From: Streptomyces sp. HPF1205
Lineage (GTDB): Bacteria > Actinomycetota > Actinomycetes > Streptomycetales > Streptomycetaceae
DNA: 64,000 nucleotides
Direction: 5' to 3'
NCBI RefSeq assembly: GCF_020400825.1
Contig: NZ_JAINVH010000016.1
Coordinates: 62,001-126,000 of the forward strand
Position numbers and translations under genes: made by a program
Notes under the pieces: generated by a model
What the model saw: only the letters and a program-made list of their open reading frames with translations
Told to the model about the DNA's origin: nothing
Database searches by the model: none
In this document: positions 45,029 through 54,199 of the stretch, piece by piece
Layout of the letters: every line of letters starts with the position of its first letter
How positions within the stretch are numbered: position 1 is the stretch's first letter

Positions 45029-45184
45029 GGTGGGGCATGTCCCTTCATCCGGCTCCTGGGAAACGGGTTCCGCATGTGCAACACCGGCGGCGGCGCGGAT
45101 TCATCGCCGCCGCGTCGGCGAATCGACGGAACGGCCGGTGCTTCATCCGGTGAGGACTTCGACCAGTGACGACCGGAGGCGCAC

Positions 45185-46720
45185 ATGACCTCGGTGGACC
45201 CCAGGAACGACCTGCGCGGCAGGGCCCGTGCGGCGCCCGGCGCGGCGGGCAGGTGGCGGGCGTTCTCGCTGCTTGCCGTGGCGTACTTCATGACAGCGGT
45301 CGATCTGCTGATCGTCAACGTGGCGCTGCCGACGATCGGCGCCCAGTTGCACTTCGCCGAGTCGGACCTGCAGTGGGTGGTGACCGCGTACGCGATCACC
45401 TTCGGCGGCTTCCTGCTGCTCGGCGGACGGGCCGCAGACCTGCTCGGCCGCAGGCGCGTGTTCACAGCCGGGCTGTCGGTGTTCACCGCGTCCTCGCTGG
45501 CCTGCGCGCTGGCCACCAGCGGTACGTTCCTGATCGTCATGCGCGGGATCCAGGGCCTGGGCGCCGCCGCGGTGCTGCCCGCCGCGCTGTCCATCGTGAT
45601 GAACATGTTCCCCGAGGGGACCGAGCGCAACAAGGCGCTCGGCATCTGGGGCGCCGTCGGCGCCAGTGGAGCGACCTTCGGCGTGCTGGCCGGTGGCGCC
45701 CTCACCCGGTACGGCGGCTGGCCCGACATCTTCTACCTGAACGTCGCCGTCGGCGGTGCCGCGCTGCTGCTGACCCGGCGGGTGATACCGGAGAGCAGGC
45801 TGCCCGCGGCACGCCGTCGCTACGACCTGCTGGGCGCCGTCACCGTGACCGGCGCCCTGGTGCTCGGGGTCTACGCGATCTCGCAGGCGCCGGACGCCGG
45901 GTGGACGGCCGCCCGTACCCTGGCCCAGCTCACGGCAGCGGCCGCGCTGCTGGTCGCGTTCGTGGTCGTCGAGGCCAGGGCGCAGGAACCCCTGCTGCCA
46001 CTGCGGCTGTTCCGGCTGAAGACCCTGGCCGGCTCCAACGCGGTCGGCTTCCTGCTCGGGGCCGGCTTCTACGGCTACCTCTTCATCGGCACCCTGTACA
46101 TGCAGCAGGTGCTCGGATACTCCCCGATGACGACGGGCCTGGCCTGGCTGACCGCCGGCCTGACCGGGGTGGTGCTCGCCGGCCCGGCCCAGCTCCTGGT
46201 CACCCGCACCTCGGTCAAGCTCGTCATGGCAGCCGGGATGACCCTGACCGGTGCCGGGATCCTGGGGGTGACCCAGGCGCCCGCGCACGGGAGCTTCTGG
46301 GCGGACCTGGCCGGCCCGTTCTTCCTGACCGGGAGCGTCACCTGGGTGTTCGTCCCGGTGTCGATCGGAGCACTGGTCGGCGTCACCGAGCGCGACGCCG
46401 GCGTCGCCTCCGGGCTCATCGACTCCTCCCAGCAACTCGGCGGCGCGATCGGGATCGCCGTCGCGTCAACCGTGACGGCCACGCGCTCCCGCAGCCTGCT
46501 CGGCCGAGGCCACGCCCAGGCGGACGCCCTGACCGGCGGGTTCCACCAGGCACTGTGGGTCTGCGGGCTCGTCGCCCTGACCGCCGTCCCCGTCGCGTTC
46601 CTCCTCATCCGGCCCGACGCGGCAGGACCACGTGACGACCACGCTCCCGGCCGCCGGCCCGGAGGCGGCGAAGCGACGCAATGCGATCCGGCAAAGCAAC
46701 GCAGCAAAGCGATTCAATAA
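45185..46720 (+). CDS. DHA2-family MFS drug exporter (14 TM)
   Basis: The 511-residue protein has about 14 hydrophobic helices, motif A-like GRAADLLGRRRVF after helix 2 and motif C-like GAVGASGATFGVLAGG in helix 5, typical of DHA2 multidrug/proton antiporters (EmrB/QacA). ATG 45185 follows GGAGG at 45174-45178. It is 9 bp from the RibD-C reductase gene and divergent from the ECF sigma gene, so sigma-controlled expression of both is plausible. Confidence 0.88.
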   Translation: MTSVDPRNDLRGRARAAPGAAGRWRAFSLLAVAYFMTAVDLLIVNVALPTIGAQLHFAESDLQWVVTAYAITFGGFLLLGGRAADLLGRRRVFTAGLSVFTASSLACALATSGTFLIVMRGIQGLGAAAVLPAALSIVMNMFPEGTERNKALGIWGAVGASGATFGVLAGGALTRYGGWPDIFYLNVAVGGAALLLTRRVIPESRLPAARRRYDLLGAVTVTGALVLGVYAISQAPDAGWTAARTLAQLTAAAALLVAFVVVEARAQEPLLPLRLFRLKTLAGSNAVGFLLGAGFYGYLFIGTLYMQQVLGYSPMTTGLAWLTAGLTGVVLAGPAQLLVTRTSVKLVMAAGMTLTGAGILGVTQAPAHGSFWADLAGPFFLTGSVTWVFVPVSIGALVGVTERDAGVASGLIDSSQQLGGAIGIAVASTVTATRSRSLLGRGHAQADALTGGFHQALWVCGLVALTAVPVAFLLIRPDAAGPRDDHAPGRRPGGGEATQCDPAKQRSKAIQ

Positions 46721-46729
46721 GGAGGCACC

Positions 46730-47266
46730 ATGCGCAGCCTGATCGTGAGCAGTCTGGTCTCACTCGACGGTGTCCACGCCGACCCGCGGTCATGGGTCGG
46801 GGACTACTTCGACGAGCAAGCCGTGGAGGAGTCGCTTGCCGCACTGCTCGACAGCGACGCCATGCTGATGGGCAGGAACACCTACGACTACTTCGCCCCC
46901 CTCTTGTCGTCGCCCTCCGGGCCCTACCTGGAGCGGATCAACGACATGCCCACGTACGTCTTCTCCTCCACCCTGACCGCGTCGCAGCTGCGGAGCAACA
47001 CGACGATCATCCCCGGCGACCCGGCCCCCGCCGTGCGGGAACTCAAGGAGCAAGGAGACGGGCACCTGATGATCTACGGCTACGGCCGGCTCGCCCGGAC
47101 ACTGCTCGACCACGGCCTGGTCGACACGCTGAAGTTCGCCGTCAACCCGGTCATGGTGGGCGGCGGAACCCCGCTGTTCCACCCCGCCAAGCGCACGAAC
47201 CTGCGCCTGGTCTCGGTCAGCGAGCGCCGCAACGGCGTAGTCACCCTCTCCTACGCGAACGCCTGA
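46730..47266 (+). CDS. dihydrofolate-reductase-like (RibD C-terminal) protein
   Basis: The 178-residue protein has the YyaP/RibD_C pattern: SLVSLDGVHADPRSWVGDYF at the start, LMGRNTYDYFAPLLSS in the middle and HLMIYGYGRLARTLLDHGLVD near the end. It is an NADPH-dependent reductase-like protein of unknown substrate. ATG 46730 has AAGGAGG just upstream and lies 9 bp after the exporter stop, so the two form one operon. Confidence 0.85.
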   Translation: MRSLIVSSLVSLDGVHADPRSWVGDYFDEQAVEESLAALLDSDAMLMGRNTYDYFAPLLSSPSGPYLERINDMPTYVFSSTLTASQLRSNTTIIPGDPAPAVRELKEQGDGHLMIYGYGRLARTLLDHGLVDTLKFAVNPVMVGGGTPLFHPAKRTNLRLVSVSERRNGVVTLSYANA

Positions 47267-47388
47267 AGGTCCGCTGTCCGGACGGGGTGGAGGACGGCGG
47301 GCGCGGCGGCGATCCGGCGTCGGGACAGCGTCCCGGAGTGCCGGGCGGAGGGTTCAGGAGGCAAGGTTTGTCGGGGTTGTCGGTGTTA

Positions 47389-47949
47389 TCAGGATTCGCC
47401 GGGGCGGATCGCGTCGGCCACGTCGCTCAGATCGTTGTTCAGCTGGTGGTCGCGCCCGGGCAGCCGGTGGACCTGTGCCTGCGGGATGGCGCGGGCATAG
47501 AGGTCGGCGTGCGACGGTGGGGCGGTCTCGTCGTCGAGGCCGTGGAAGACGTGCACCCGCGTGCCGTGCGGAAGCCTCGCGCCGAGGTCGCCGGGCAACT
47601 CGAACTCCGTGCCCGGCCAGCCTCCCCGGCCGACGAATGGGGCGGCGATCAGCACGATCGCCGCGAGCCCGCGCTCCGGCGGCTGCTCGGCGAGCGCATG
47701 GACGAGGATCGTCCCGCCCACCGAATGGCCGACCACGACGGCCCCGTCCGCCAGGTCCGCCACCTCCCGCCGGATCGCCGGGCTCCACCGGGCGTACGCC
47801 GGGTCGCCCTCGTCCGGCATGCGCGGGTAGCGGACCGCGTACCCGTTCCCGAGGGCCCGGCTCAGGCTGTCGACCAGCTTGTCGTCCCATTCGTCGTGCA
47901 CGCCTTCGCCGCCGCCCTGGACGAACAAGATCTGCTGAGTCCCTGTCAT
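47389..47949 (-). CDS. alpha/beta-hydrolase (RBBP9/YdeN-like)
   Basis: The 186-residue protein has the nucleophile elbow GHSVGGTI, an Asp in HGLDDETAPP and a terminal GRDHQLNNDL His, a complete Ser-Asp-His triad. The size and FVQGGGEGVHDEWDDK start fit small serine hydrolases of the RBBP9/YdeN type. Its substrate is unknown. The 120 bp after the reductase gene hold no gene. Confidence 0.82.
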   Translation of the reverse strand: MTGTQQILFVQGGGEGVHDEWDDKLVDSLSRALGNGYAVRYPRMPDEGDPAYARWSPAIRREVADLADGAVVVGHSVGGTILVHALAEQPPERGLAAIVLIAAPFVGRGGWPGTEFELPGDLGARLPHGTRVHVFHGLDDETAPPSHADLYARAIPQAQVHRLPGRDHQLNNDLSDVADAIRPGES

Positions 47950-47994
47950 GGTCGCCGTCCCTCGTCCCTCAAGGTCCTCGTCGGAGCCGGCCGC

Positions 47995-48921
47995 TCACCG
48001 CGAGGGTACGTACTCCCCGTCGACCGGGGGCAGCGGCTCGCGGGCCGCGTGCCAGGCGGCGGGGAGCGCGGCGACGCCCGTGCGGGCGGCGATCACCCCG
48101 CCGGCGATGGCGCAGGTGGTGTCGATGTCGCCGCGGCCGGCGACCGTGAACCACAGTCCCTCGTGCAGGTCGTCCAGGTGCCCGGCCGCGCACCACAGGG
48201 CGTACGGGACGGTGTCGGGCCCGGACATCCGGTACCCGGAGCCCAGCACTTCGGCGGCGTGCCGGACCGAAGTGCGCTCCGGCATCCGGGCGGCCGTTCG
48301 CACCCCGGACCGCACGTCGCTGTCGGGGAGGCGTTCGGCGACCGCCCGCAGGAAGTCCGGCCGTACCGGGGCCGGCCCGCCCCGGCCGCGTGCCGCCAGC
48401 GCCGCGGCGAGGGCGACCGCCACCGCCGCGGTGACCGCCTCCGGGTGGTGGTGCGAGACCGCGGCCTGGAGGGCGGCCTGCTCGGCGACCGCGTCGAGGT
48501 CGGCGGCGAGCCAGGCGCCGAGCGGGGCCACGCGCATGGCCGCGCCGTTGCCCCAGGAGCCCTGGCCGCCGAACTGCCCGGCGACCACCTCCCGCCATGG
48601 CTCACCCGCACCGATCCGGCGCAGCACGTCGTGCATCGAGGCCCCGTAACCGCGGTGCGTGTCGTCGGCGTAGGCCGCCGCGAGCCGCAGGGCGAGCCGG
48701 CCCTGGTCGACGGTGCCGCCGCCCTCGGCGAGTTCCCGGACGAGAACGAGCGCCTGGGCGGTGTCGTCGCTCCACCGCCACAGCGGCTCCGCGGGCAGCA
48801 CCCGCGCCTCCAGGGCCGCCGCCCCCTCCCGGCGCAGGATGCCGAACCAGCGGTCCCCGAAGGCGTCCCCGAAGGCGAGCCCGTGCAGGGAGTCGAGCGC
48901 GGCGACGGGCACGTTGGTCAT
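47995..48921 (-). CDS. ADP-ribosylglycohydrolase-family protein
   Basis: The 308-residue protein starts LHGLAFGDAFGDRWFG and has WSDDTAQALV (the metal-binding Asp-Asp-Thr) and DIDTTCAIAGGVIAARTG (the second Asp-x-Asp-Thr motif), the two magnesium sites of the DraG/ARH fold. It removes ADP-ribose from proteins or small molecules. It lies 45 bp upstream of the hydrolase gene on the same strand and may share its transcript. Confidence 0.86.
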   Translation of the reverse strand: MTNVPVAALDSLHGLAFGDAFGDRWFGILRREGAAALEARVLPAEPLWRWSDDTAQALVLVRELAEGGGTVDQGRLALRLAAAYADDTHRGYGASMHDVLRRIGAGEPWREVVAGQFGGQGSWGNGAAMRVAPLGAWLAADLDAVAEQAALQAAVSHHHPEAVTAAVAVALAAALAARGRGGPAPVRPDFLRAVAERLPDSDVRSGVRTAARMPERTSVRHAAEVLGSGYRMSGPDTVPYALWCAAGHLDDLHEGLWFTVAGRGDIDTTCAIAGGVIAARTGVAALPAAWHAAREPLPPVDGEYVPSR

Positions 48922-49718
48922 CGCAGCAGTATCACCGGCCCGACGGCGCGCCGGTATTCGTTTCCGGCGGTACGGGCCCGGTTTCCGACCCGGACCGCCG
49001 CGCCGGCCGGGGCCGGCCCCGCCGTGGGAAGGCCGGCGGCCGGTTCAGGCGCGGCGACCAGGTACCACGGCGGTACGACGCACTGCTCGGCGGAGTCCGC
49101 GCGGCGCCCGGCGAGACCCGCATCCTCTGGGCGCTGCTCGCGGCATCGACGCTTCGCGGGGCCCGGTGACACCGGCCGGCGCCGGGGGCGACGGGCGGGA
49201 CCCGCCGCAGAGCTCCGCTGCCGGAATTGAGGGGGCTGGGCAGCCTTTCAGGCCATATTCTCGTCATGGCCGCGTCCGGAAAGGATGTCACCGATCCGCG
49301 CCTGCCACCGGATCCCCACATCCGTGGAGGTGATGTGTGCATGCGGTATCGCGGGCCGGGAGTCCAGACGCGGTACGCAGGCGCCCCGCGTCCCGGACGA
49401 GGTGGGCGCGGGGGAGGTAAGCGCGCCCACCGCGCTGAGCGCGTGCGCGTGCGGCCGCTACGCCAAGGGGCGGACCGGCGTGCGGTGGCGCGGTATCTCC
49501 CGGGTCGGCGGCCGGTGCCGCCGCCCGTACGCGACGGCCGCCCGCGTCGGCGGCTGCCGGAGGCGAATACGCCAGAGCCATGTGACCGGGTCAACTCCGC
49601 GGTCCTGCCGCCCCCGTGCCGGCACACTTACGCTCTGGGGGTCAAGGAATGCCGATGTGATCGGATATTCCGGATATTGATCACGCGAGCGATGATCCTC
49701 TCTCCGAAGCGAGGTCAC
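48922..49718. other. intergenic region without supported gene
   Basis: About 800 bp. Long open frames exist only because of high GC and lack recognisable domains. A direct repeat GGATATT-cc-GGATATT (49663-49678) lies 40 bp before the secreted-protein gene and may belong to its promoter or an operator. Confidence 0.45.
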
Positions 49719-50297
49719 ATGCGCAAGAAGAAGTCCTTAGCCGGCCTCCTGGCCGCCGCGGCGGGCGCCGTGGCGCTCACCCTGACCGGCGGCCCCGCGG
49801 CCCAGGCCGCCGCACCGTCGGCCGGGCTGCACGCCACCGTGGCGGCCCATCACGCACCGTCGGCCACCGGGCCGGCCAGCCGGACGTTCACCATCCCGGC
49901 GGGCACCGCCACGTACACCGCCACGGGCCGGGGCGCCCACGTGACGGTGACCAAGACCCCGGAGCAGGTGGCCCAGACGGTCACCTGCACCATCAACGTC
50001 GCCACCCCGTTCCGCTATTACGGCGGCCCGTACGGCGGCGGCGAGGAGGGCCTGGCCAACGTCCAGTGCACCGCGGCGGTCTACGCGATCGTCGTCGAGG
50101 TCGACCTGTTCAGGAACGGCGTGGACGTGGTCTACAACGTCAACACCGTGTACGGCGGTTACCTGGCCGGTGTGGACACCGAGTACCCGGTTTCCCCCGG
50201 CACCTACCAGGCCGCCGCCGTGACGGACGTCTACTGGAGCACCCCCAGCTCGTACACCCAGATCGGTCCGGTCAGCAGCCCGGCCGTCTCCCTCTAG
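49719..50297 (+). CDS. small secreted protein, unknown function
   Basis: The 192-residue protein has a classical signal peptide (MRKKKSLAGLLAAAAGAVAL, with Ala-Gln-Ala cleavage near 35). The mature part holds two Cys that could pair (VTCTINV and VQCTAAV) and a Tyr/Gly-rich beta-type sequence. I do not recognise the family. ATG 49719 follows GAGG at 49711. A strong hairpin follows at 50371. Confidence 0.65.
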   Translation: MRKKKSLAGLLAAAAGAVALTLTGGPAAQAAAPSAGLHATVAAHHAPSATGPASRTFTIPAGTATYTATGRGAHVTVTKTPEQVAQTVTCTINVATPFRYYGGPYGGGEEGLANVQCTAAVYAIVVEVDLFRNGVDVVYNVNTVYGGYLAGVDTEYPVSPGTYQAAAVTDVYWSTPSSYTQIGPVSSPAVSL

Positions 50298-50370
50298 GCT
50301 CCGCGGCACGCAGGCGCCGTCCGGCACGCCGCGGCGCCCGAGCACACCCGAGCACCGCCGCACCTCACCT

Positions 50371-50395
50371 GGCCCGGCCGCCCATCGGCCGGGCC
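50371..50395 (+). terminator. terminator-like hairpin after the secreted protein gene
   Basis: GGCCCGGCCG and CGGCCGGGCC form a perfect 10-bp stem with a CCCAT loop, 74 bp after the stop at 50297. The other intergenic sequence to 50561 shows no gene. Confidence 0.65.
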
Positions 50396-50561
50396 GGGCC
50401 CGTTTCCGGCGCCCGGCTCCGGCGGCCGTCGAGGGCTGGACGCACGTGCCCCGGCGCGGTGCATGCCTCGCGGACCTGCGGGGCGCCGCCTCGTACCGGC
50501 CGGCGGACCGGATCCCGTGACGGCCGTCACCCGCACCCGGGCGCCGCGGTCGCCGCCGCCG

Positions 50562-51788
50562 TCAGCGGAACAGCGACGAGCCGAGCGGGCGCCGCTCGTC
50601 GAAGCCGGGCAGGATCAGGAAGGTCGCGGCGGCGGTGGCGGTGGTGAAACCCAGGAGCGCGTCGGAGTCGTCCATGCGGGTCAGGGTGCGGGTGAAGGTG
50701 CGCAGGTCGTTCTGGAAGCTGACGAAGAGCAGGCCGGGCGCGGGGTCGTCGATGCTGTAGGAGCGGCGGAGCATGAGGCCGGCGCCCACCGCGTTGGCGT
50801 TGGCCCGGCGGACGTGGGCGTCGGCCGGGACGAGGTAGCGCCCGTCGGGGGTCTTGGCGCCGAGGTCCGGGTCCGAGGCGATGGTGCCGCCGGACAGAGG
50901 GGCGCCGCCCGCCCGGCGCCGGCCGAAGACCGCCTCCTGCTCGGCGACGGACAGGGCGGCGAACCGCGGCAGGTCCAGTTCCATGCGGCGCAGGACGGCG
51001 ATCGTGCCGCCCGCGACCGGGGCCGGTCCGGCCAGCCACAGGTGCCGGTCCCGCGCGGCGGCCGTGTGCGGGCCCACGATGCCGTCGACGAAGCCGAGCA
51101 GGTTGCGCGGGGCGGTGACGGCCCCCTGCGAGCGGGTCGCCGGGCTCACCGGGATGTTCGCGCCGCGGTGTCCCGACTGGCGCCAGCGCTCGCGCAGCCG
51201 GTCGCCCGCCGCGTCCAGGAGCGCGGTGGCCGCGACCGCCGGTAGGAGCGCGTCGCCGGCGCAGATCTGCACCAGCAGGTCGCCGCCGCGCGCCCGCGGG
51301 GCGATCCGCTCGCGGGAGAACCGCGGGAGGTCGGCCGCCCCGGGCAGGGACGGTCCCGCCGCGCGTACCAGCCGCGGGCCCACCCCGACCGTCACGGTGA
51401 GGTCGCCCGGCGGCAGGCCCAGCAGCCGGGGGTCGGTTCCCGCGGTCAGCGCGCGGACGGTCCGGCCGAGGTCGGCCAGCAGCGGGCCGACGGCCACGGC
51501 GGCGGGGACGTCGGCCACCACGGCCAGCAGGTTGCGCTGGGCGGGCTGCGGGAGGGTGACGCCCGCCTGGTACCTGCCCGTCGCCGGCACGGAGGGGGCC
51601 GGCGCGGGGTCCTGCGCGGCGGCGGGGGTGGCGGGGGTGGCGGGGGTGGCGGCGGCGGACGCGGCGGCGTCGGACCGGTCCGGCCGCCCGGCGTGCGCGT
51701 CGCAGCCGGCGGTGAGGCCGAGGGCCACCATGGCGCCGGTGGCGTCGAGGAAGCTGCGGCGTGACGGATGGTGAGCGGCTCGGCGCAT
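50562..51788 (-). CDS. Tat-exported Dyp-type heme peroxidase
   Basis: The 408-residue protein starts with a Tat signal (PSRRSFLDATGAMVALGLTAGC; the Cys gives a possible lipobox), then an Ala/Pro linker and the DyP fold with GFVDGI (the GXXDG motif) and the heme-ligand His in DAHVRRANA. This is the EfeB/DyP class, folded with heme in the cytoplasm and exported. No efeU/efeO neighbours are present, so an iron-uptake role is not supported here. It is divergent from the beta-helix lipoprotein gene. Confidence 0.88.
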   Translation of the reverse strand: MRRAAHHPSRRSFLDATGAMVALGLTAGCDAHAGRPDRSDAAASAAATPATPATPAAAQDPAPAPSVPATGRYQAGVTLPQPAQRNLLAVVADVPAAVAVGPLLADLGRTVRALTAGTDPRLLGLPPGDLTVTVGVGPRLVRAAGPSLPGAADLPRFSRERIAPRARGGDLLVQICAGDALLPAVAATALLDAAGDRLRERWRQSGHRGANIPVSPATRSQGAVTAPRNLLGFVDGIVGPHTAAARDRHLWLAGPAPVAGGTIAVLRRMELDLPRFAALSVAEQEAVFGRRRAGGAPLSGGTIASDPDLGAKTPDGRYLVPADAHVRRANANAVGAGLMLRRSYSIDDPAPGLLFVSFQNDLRTFTRTLTRMDDSDALLGFTTATAAATFLILPGFDERRPLGSSLFR

Positions 51789-51875
51789 GGTGTGCAGGGT
51801 GCCACACCCGCACCGCGAATACCGGGCAACTCCGGTATTCCGGCGCGGAATCGGCGCGCGTGCCAGACTGGGATC

Positions 51876-53246
51876 ATGCCTCGGTCAGCTCTTCGCGTGA
51901 TGGCGTCGTTATTGGGATTGCCGCTCACGCTGGCGCTCCTCGCCGGTTGCGGCGGCAGCGGCAGTGGCGGCGGTGGTGGCGACGGCGGACCGGGCAAGGG
52001 CCGGCGGCCCGCCGGCGCGCACGTGACGATCCGGGTGCCCGCCGACGCCCCGACGATCTCCGCCGCGGTGTCCCTCGCCCGGCCCGGTGACCTGGTGCTG
52101 GTCGCCCCGGGCGTGTACCACGAGTCGGTACGCATCCGCACGGCCGGTGTCACCCTCCGCGGCACGTCCCGCGACAAGGTCGTCATCGACGGGCGGCTGC
52201 GGCAGCCCAACGGCGTCGTCGTCGCGGCGCCCGGGGTCGCCGTGGAGAACCTGACCGTGGAGAACAACACGCAGAACGGCGTGCTGGTCACCGGTTCCGC
52301 GGCCGCGGTCGCCGGCCTGCCCGGACGCAGCGGCGGCTACGACACCGGCGACGAGCCCGTCACCTTCCTGAAGTCGTTCCTGGTCTCGTACGTGACCGCG
52401 ACCCGCAACGGGCTGTACGGCATCTACGCGTTCTCCGCGCAGAACGGCGTCATCGAGCACTCGTACACCTCGGGCGGGGCCGACTCCGGGATCTACGTGG
52501 GGCAGTGCAAGCCGTGCCGCATCGTGGTGCGGGACAACGTCGCGGAACTCAACGCGGTCGGTTACGAAGGCACCAACGCCAGCGGCGACATGTACGTGGT
52601 CGGCAACCGCCTCGCGGGCAACCGGGTCGGCCTGACCACCGACTCCGACCACCAGGAGAAACTGCTCCCGCAGCGCGGTGCCGTCGTCGCCGGCAACCTG
52701 ATCGCGGACAACCAGCAGGCGCGGACCCCCGAACAGGCCGACGGCGGCTGGGGCATCGGGGTCGGCGTCGACGGCGGCAGCGGCGACGAGTTCCTCCGCA
52801 ACCGCATCACCGGCAACGCCGACGCCGGATTCGTGATCACCGCGACCGCCGACATCCCGCCGGACGGCAACCGGATCATGGACAACACCTTCGCCGCCAA
52901 CGGCGTGGACATCGGCTGGACCTTCCCCAACGCCACCCGCGGCAAAGGCAACTGCCTGCACGGCAACACCCTGCGCACGACCGTCCCGGCCCGGCTCGCG
53001 GCGACCGCGTCCTGCCCCGTGCCCGCCGCGTCGACCACGCCGTCGGGCACCTGGGCGCGGCCGACGCCGCCCGCGGGTATCCCGTTCACCGACGTGGCCG
53101 TGCCCGGCCCGCAGCCGCAGTTCCCGAACGCGACCACGACGGGCGCCACCGCCGTACCGGCCGTTCCCGCGCTGCCGGACACAGCGGACATCCCGCTGCC
53201 GTCGCCGTCACTGCTCGCCGACCGCGCCCTGGTGCGCACGTCGTGA
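51876..53246 (+). CDS. right-handed beta-helix lipoprotein
   Basis: The 456-residue protein has a lipoprotein signal (LTLALLAGC) and a Gly/Ser linker, then pectate-lyase-like parallel beta-helix repeats beginning with ISAAVSLARPGDLVLVAPGVYHESV (the NosD/DUF1565 type), with repeated Asn-Gly-Val, Tyr-Gly-Ile and Asn-Arg-Ile turns. CGG-like KPCRI gives an unpaired Cys inside a coil. The C-terminal 60 residues are Pro/Thr-rich. ATG 51876 is used; ATG 51900 is an alternative. The enzyme activity, if any, is unknown. Confidence 0.8.
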   Translation: MPRSALRVMASLLGLPLTLALLAGCGGSGSGGGGGDGGPGKGRRPAGAHVTIRVPADAPTISAAVSLARPGDLVLVAPGVYHESVRIRTAGVTLRGTSRDKVVIDGRLRQPNGVVVAAPGVAVENLTVENNTQNGVLVTGSAAAVAGLPGRSGGYDTGDEPVTFLKSFLVSYVTATRNGLYGIYAFSAQNGVIEHSYTSGGADSGIYVGQCKPCRIVVRDNVAELNAVGYEGTNASGDMYVVGNRLAGNRVGLTTDSDHQEKLLPQRGAVVAGNLIADNQQARTPEQADGGWGIGVGVDGGSGDEFLRNRITGNADAGFVITATADIPPDGNRIMDNTFAANGVDIGWTFPNATRGKGNCLHGNTLRTTVPARLAATASCPVPAASTTPSGTWARPTPPAGIPFTDVAVPGPQPQFPNATTTGATAVPAVPALPDTADIPLPSPSLLADRALVRTS

Positions 53247-53265
53247 ACGCAGGCCAAGGCGGCGG

Positions 53266-54054
53266 CTATGGCTTCGGCGTCACCCCGGGCAGCGGCCGGA
53301 CGGGGACGTACGCCCGGGTGTCGAAGTCGATGACCACCGGCCGCGACTCGGAGGCCACGGCGGCCCGCACCCGGTACATGGTGCCGTCCGAGTCGATCCA
53401 GTAGCGCACGGTGGCCGACGTACCCGCGCGGGCGCGGGCGTCGGGCCCGGTCATGACGTCCACCCGGTGGCCGCGCACCGTGTCCCGCCCGACCCGGGCG
53501 GCACCGTTCTGCGGCAGCAGTTCGGCGTTGTCCGGCCGGTCGCTGCCCAGGCCGAGCGCGATGGCCAGGGCGCTGTCCAGGGAACTGCCGGACGCCGTCA
53601 GCGGACGGCCGTACCAGCCCGACGCGGGCGGCGTCGCGGGCGCGGCGGCCGGGACGTCCGCCATGGGGCGCACGAGGACGGTGGCGGCCGTCCACTCCAC
53701 CAGCCCGTCGCTCGACGTGTCGCGCCCGGTGCCGCGCACCACCCCGTACCCGATCCTGGCGCGGTAGTCGATGGACCCGGTGACGACCAGGCCGCCGGCG
53801 GTACTCGGCACGGTGATCGTCACCGAGCGGCCGCCGGCCTGGTAGTTGCGGAACCGGGTGATCGCCAGCCGGTTCGCCTCGTCCGCGGTCAGGGCGCGCC
53901 GGCCGCCGGAGCCGCCGCTGCCGCCGCAGCCCGCGAGGACGAACGCGCTCAACGCGGCGGCCGCGAGGGCCAGGGCGGCCGCCGGCCACCGTAACCGCGA
54001 CCACCCGCGGCGCCGGCCCGCCGTACCCCGCTGGAGTCCTTTGCCGATCCTCAT
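53266..54054 (-). CDS. secreted lipoprotein, LppX/LprG-like
   Basis: The 262-residue protein has a long basic N-terminus and a lipobox (SAFVLAGC), then a beta-rich domain with ADEANRLAITRFRNYQAGG and RYWIDSDGTMYRVRA, reminiscent of the LppX/LprG-type lipid-carrying lipoproteins; the match is only structural impression. The 3' ends of this gene and the beta-helix gene face each other 19 bp apart. Confidence 0.6.
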   Translation of the reverse strand: MRIGKGLQRGTAGRRRGWSRLRWPAAALALAAAALSAFVLAGCGGSGGSGGRRALTADEANRLAITRFRNYQAGGRSVTITVPSTAGGLVVTGSIDYRARIGYGVVRGTGRDTSSDGLVEWTAATVLVRPMADVPAAAPATPPASGWYGRPLTASGSSLDSALAIALGLGSDRPDNAELLPQNGAARVGRDTVRGHRVDVMTGPDARARAGTSATVRYWIDSDGTMYRVRAAVASESRPVVIDFDTRAYVPVRPLPGVTPKP

Positions 54055-54199
54055 GGTCCGCACGCGGCGCGATGTTAACAGGTGCGCGCCCGGATGCCTC
54101 GGGACTCTGCGTTTCCGGGACATGACGTTCCGTCAACTTGTACCGTGCTGCGTGAGGCTGCTGCGTCGGCGTTGGCGCAGGACGACGTAAGGGAATGCC

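Noticed and set aside
49227..49718. N-terminal extension of the secreted protein ORF (open from 49227).
   Set aside because: The signal peptide and ribosome site place the start at 49719; the upstream part is Arg-rich with poor codon bias.
50562..51788. Iron-uptake (EfeUOB) operon around the Dyp peroxidase.
   Set aside because: No EfeU permease or EfeO gene lies next to it.
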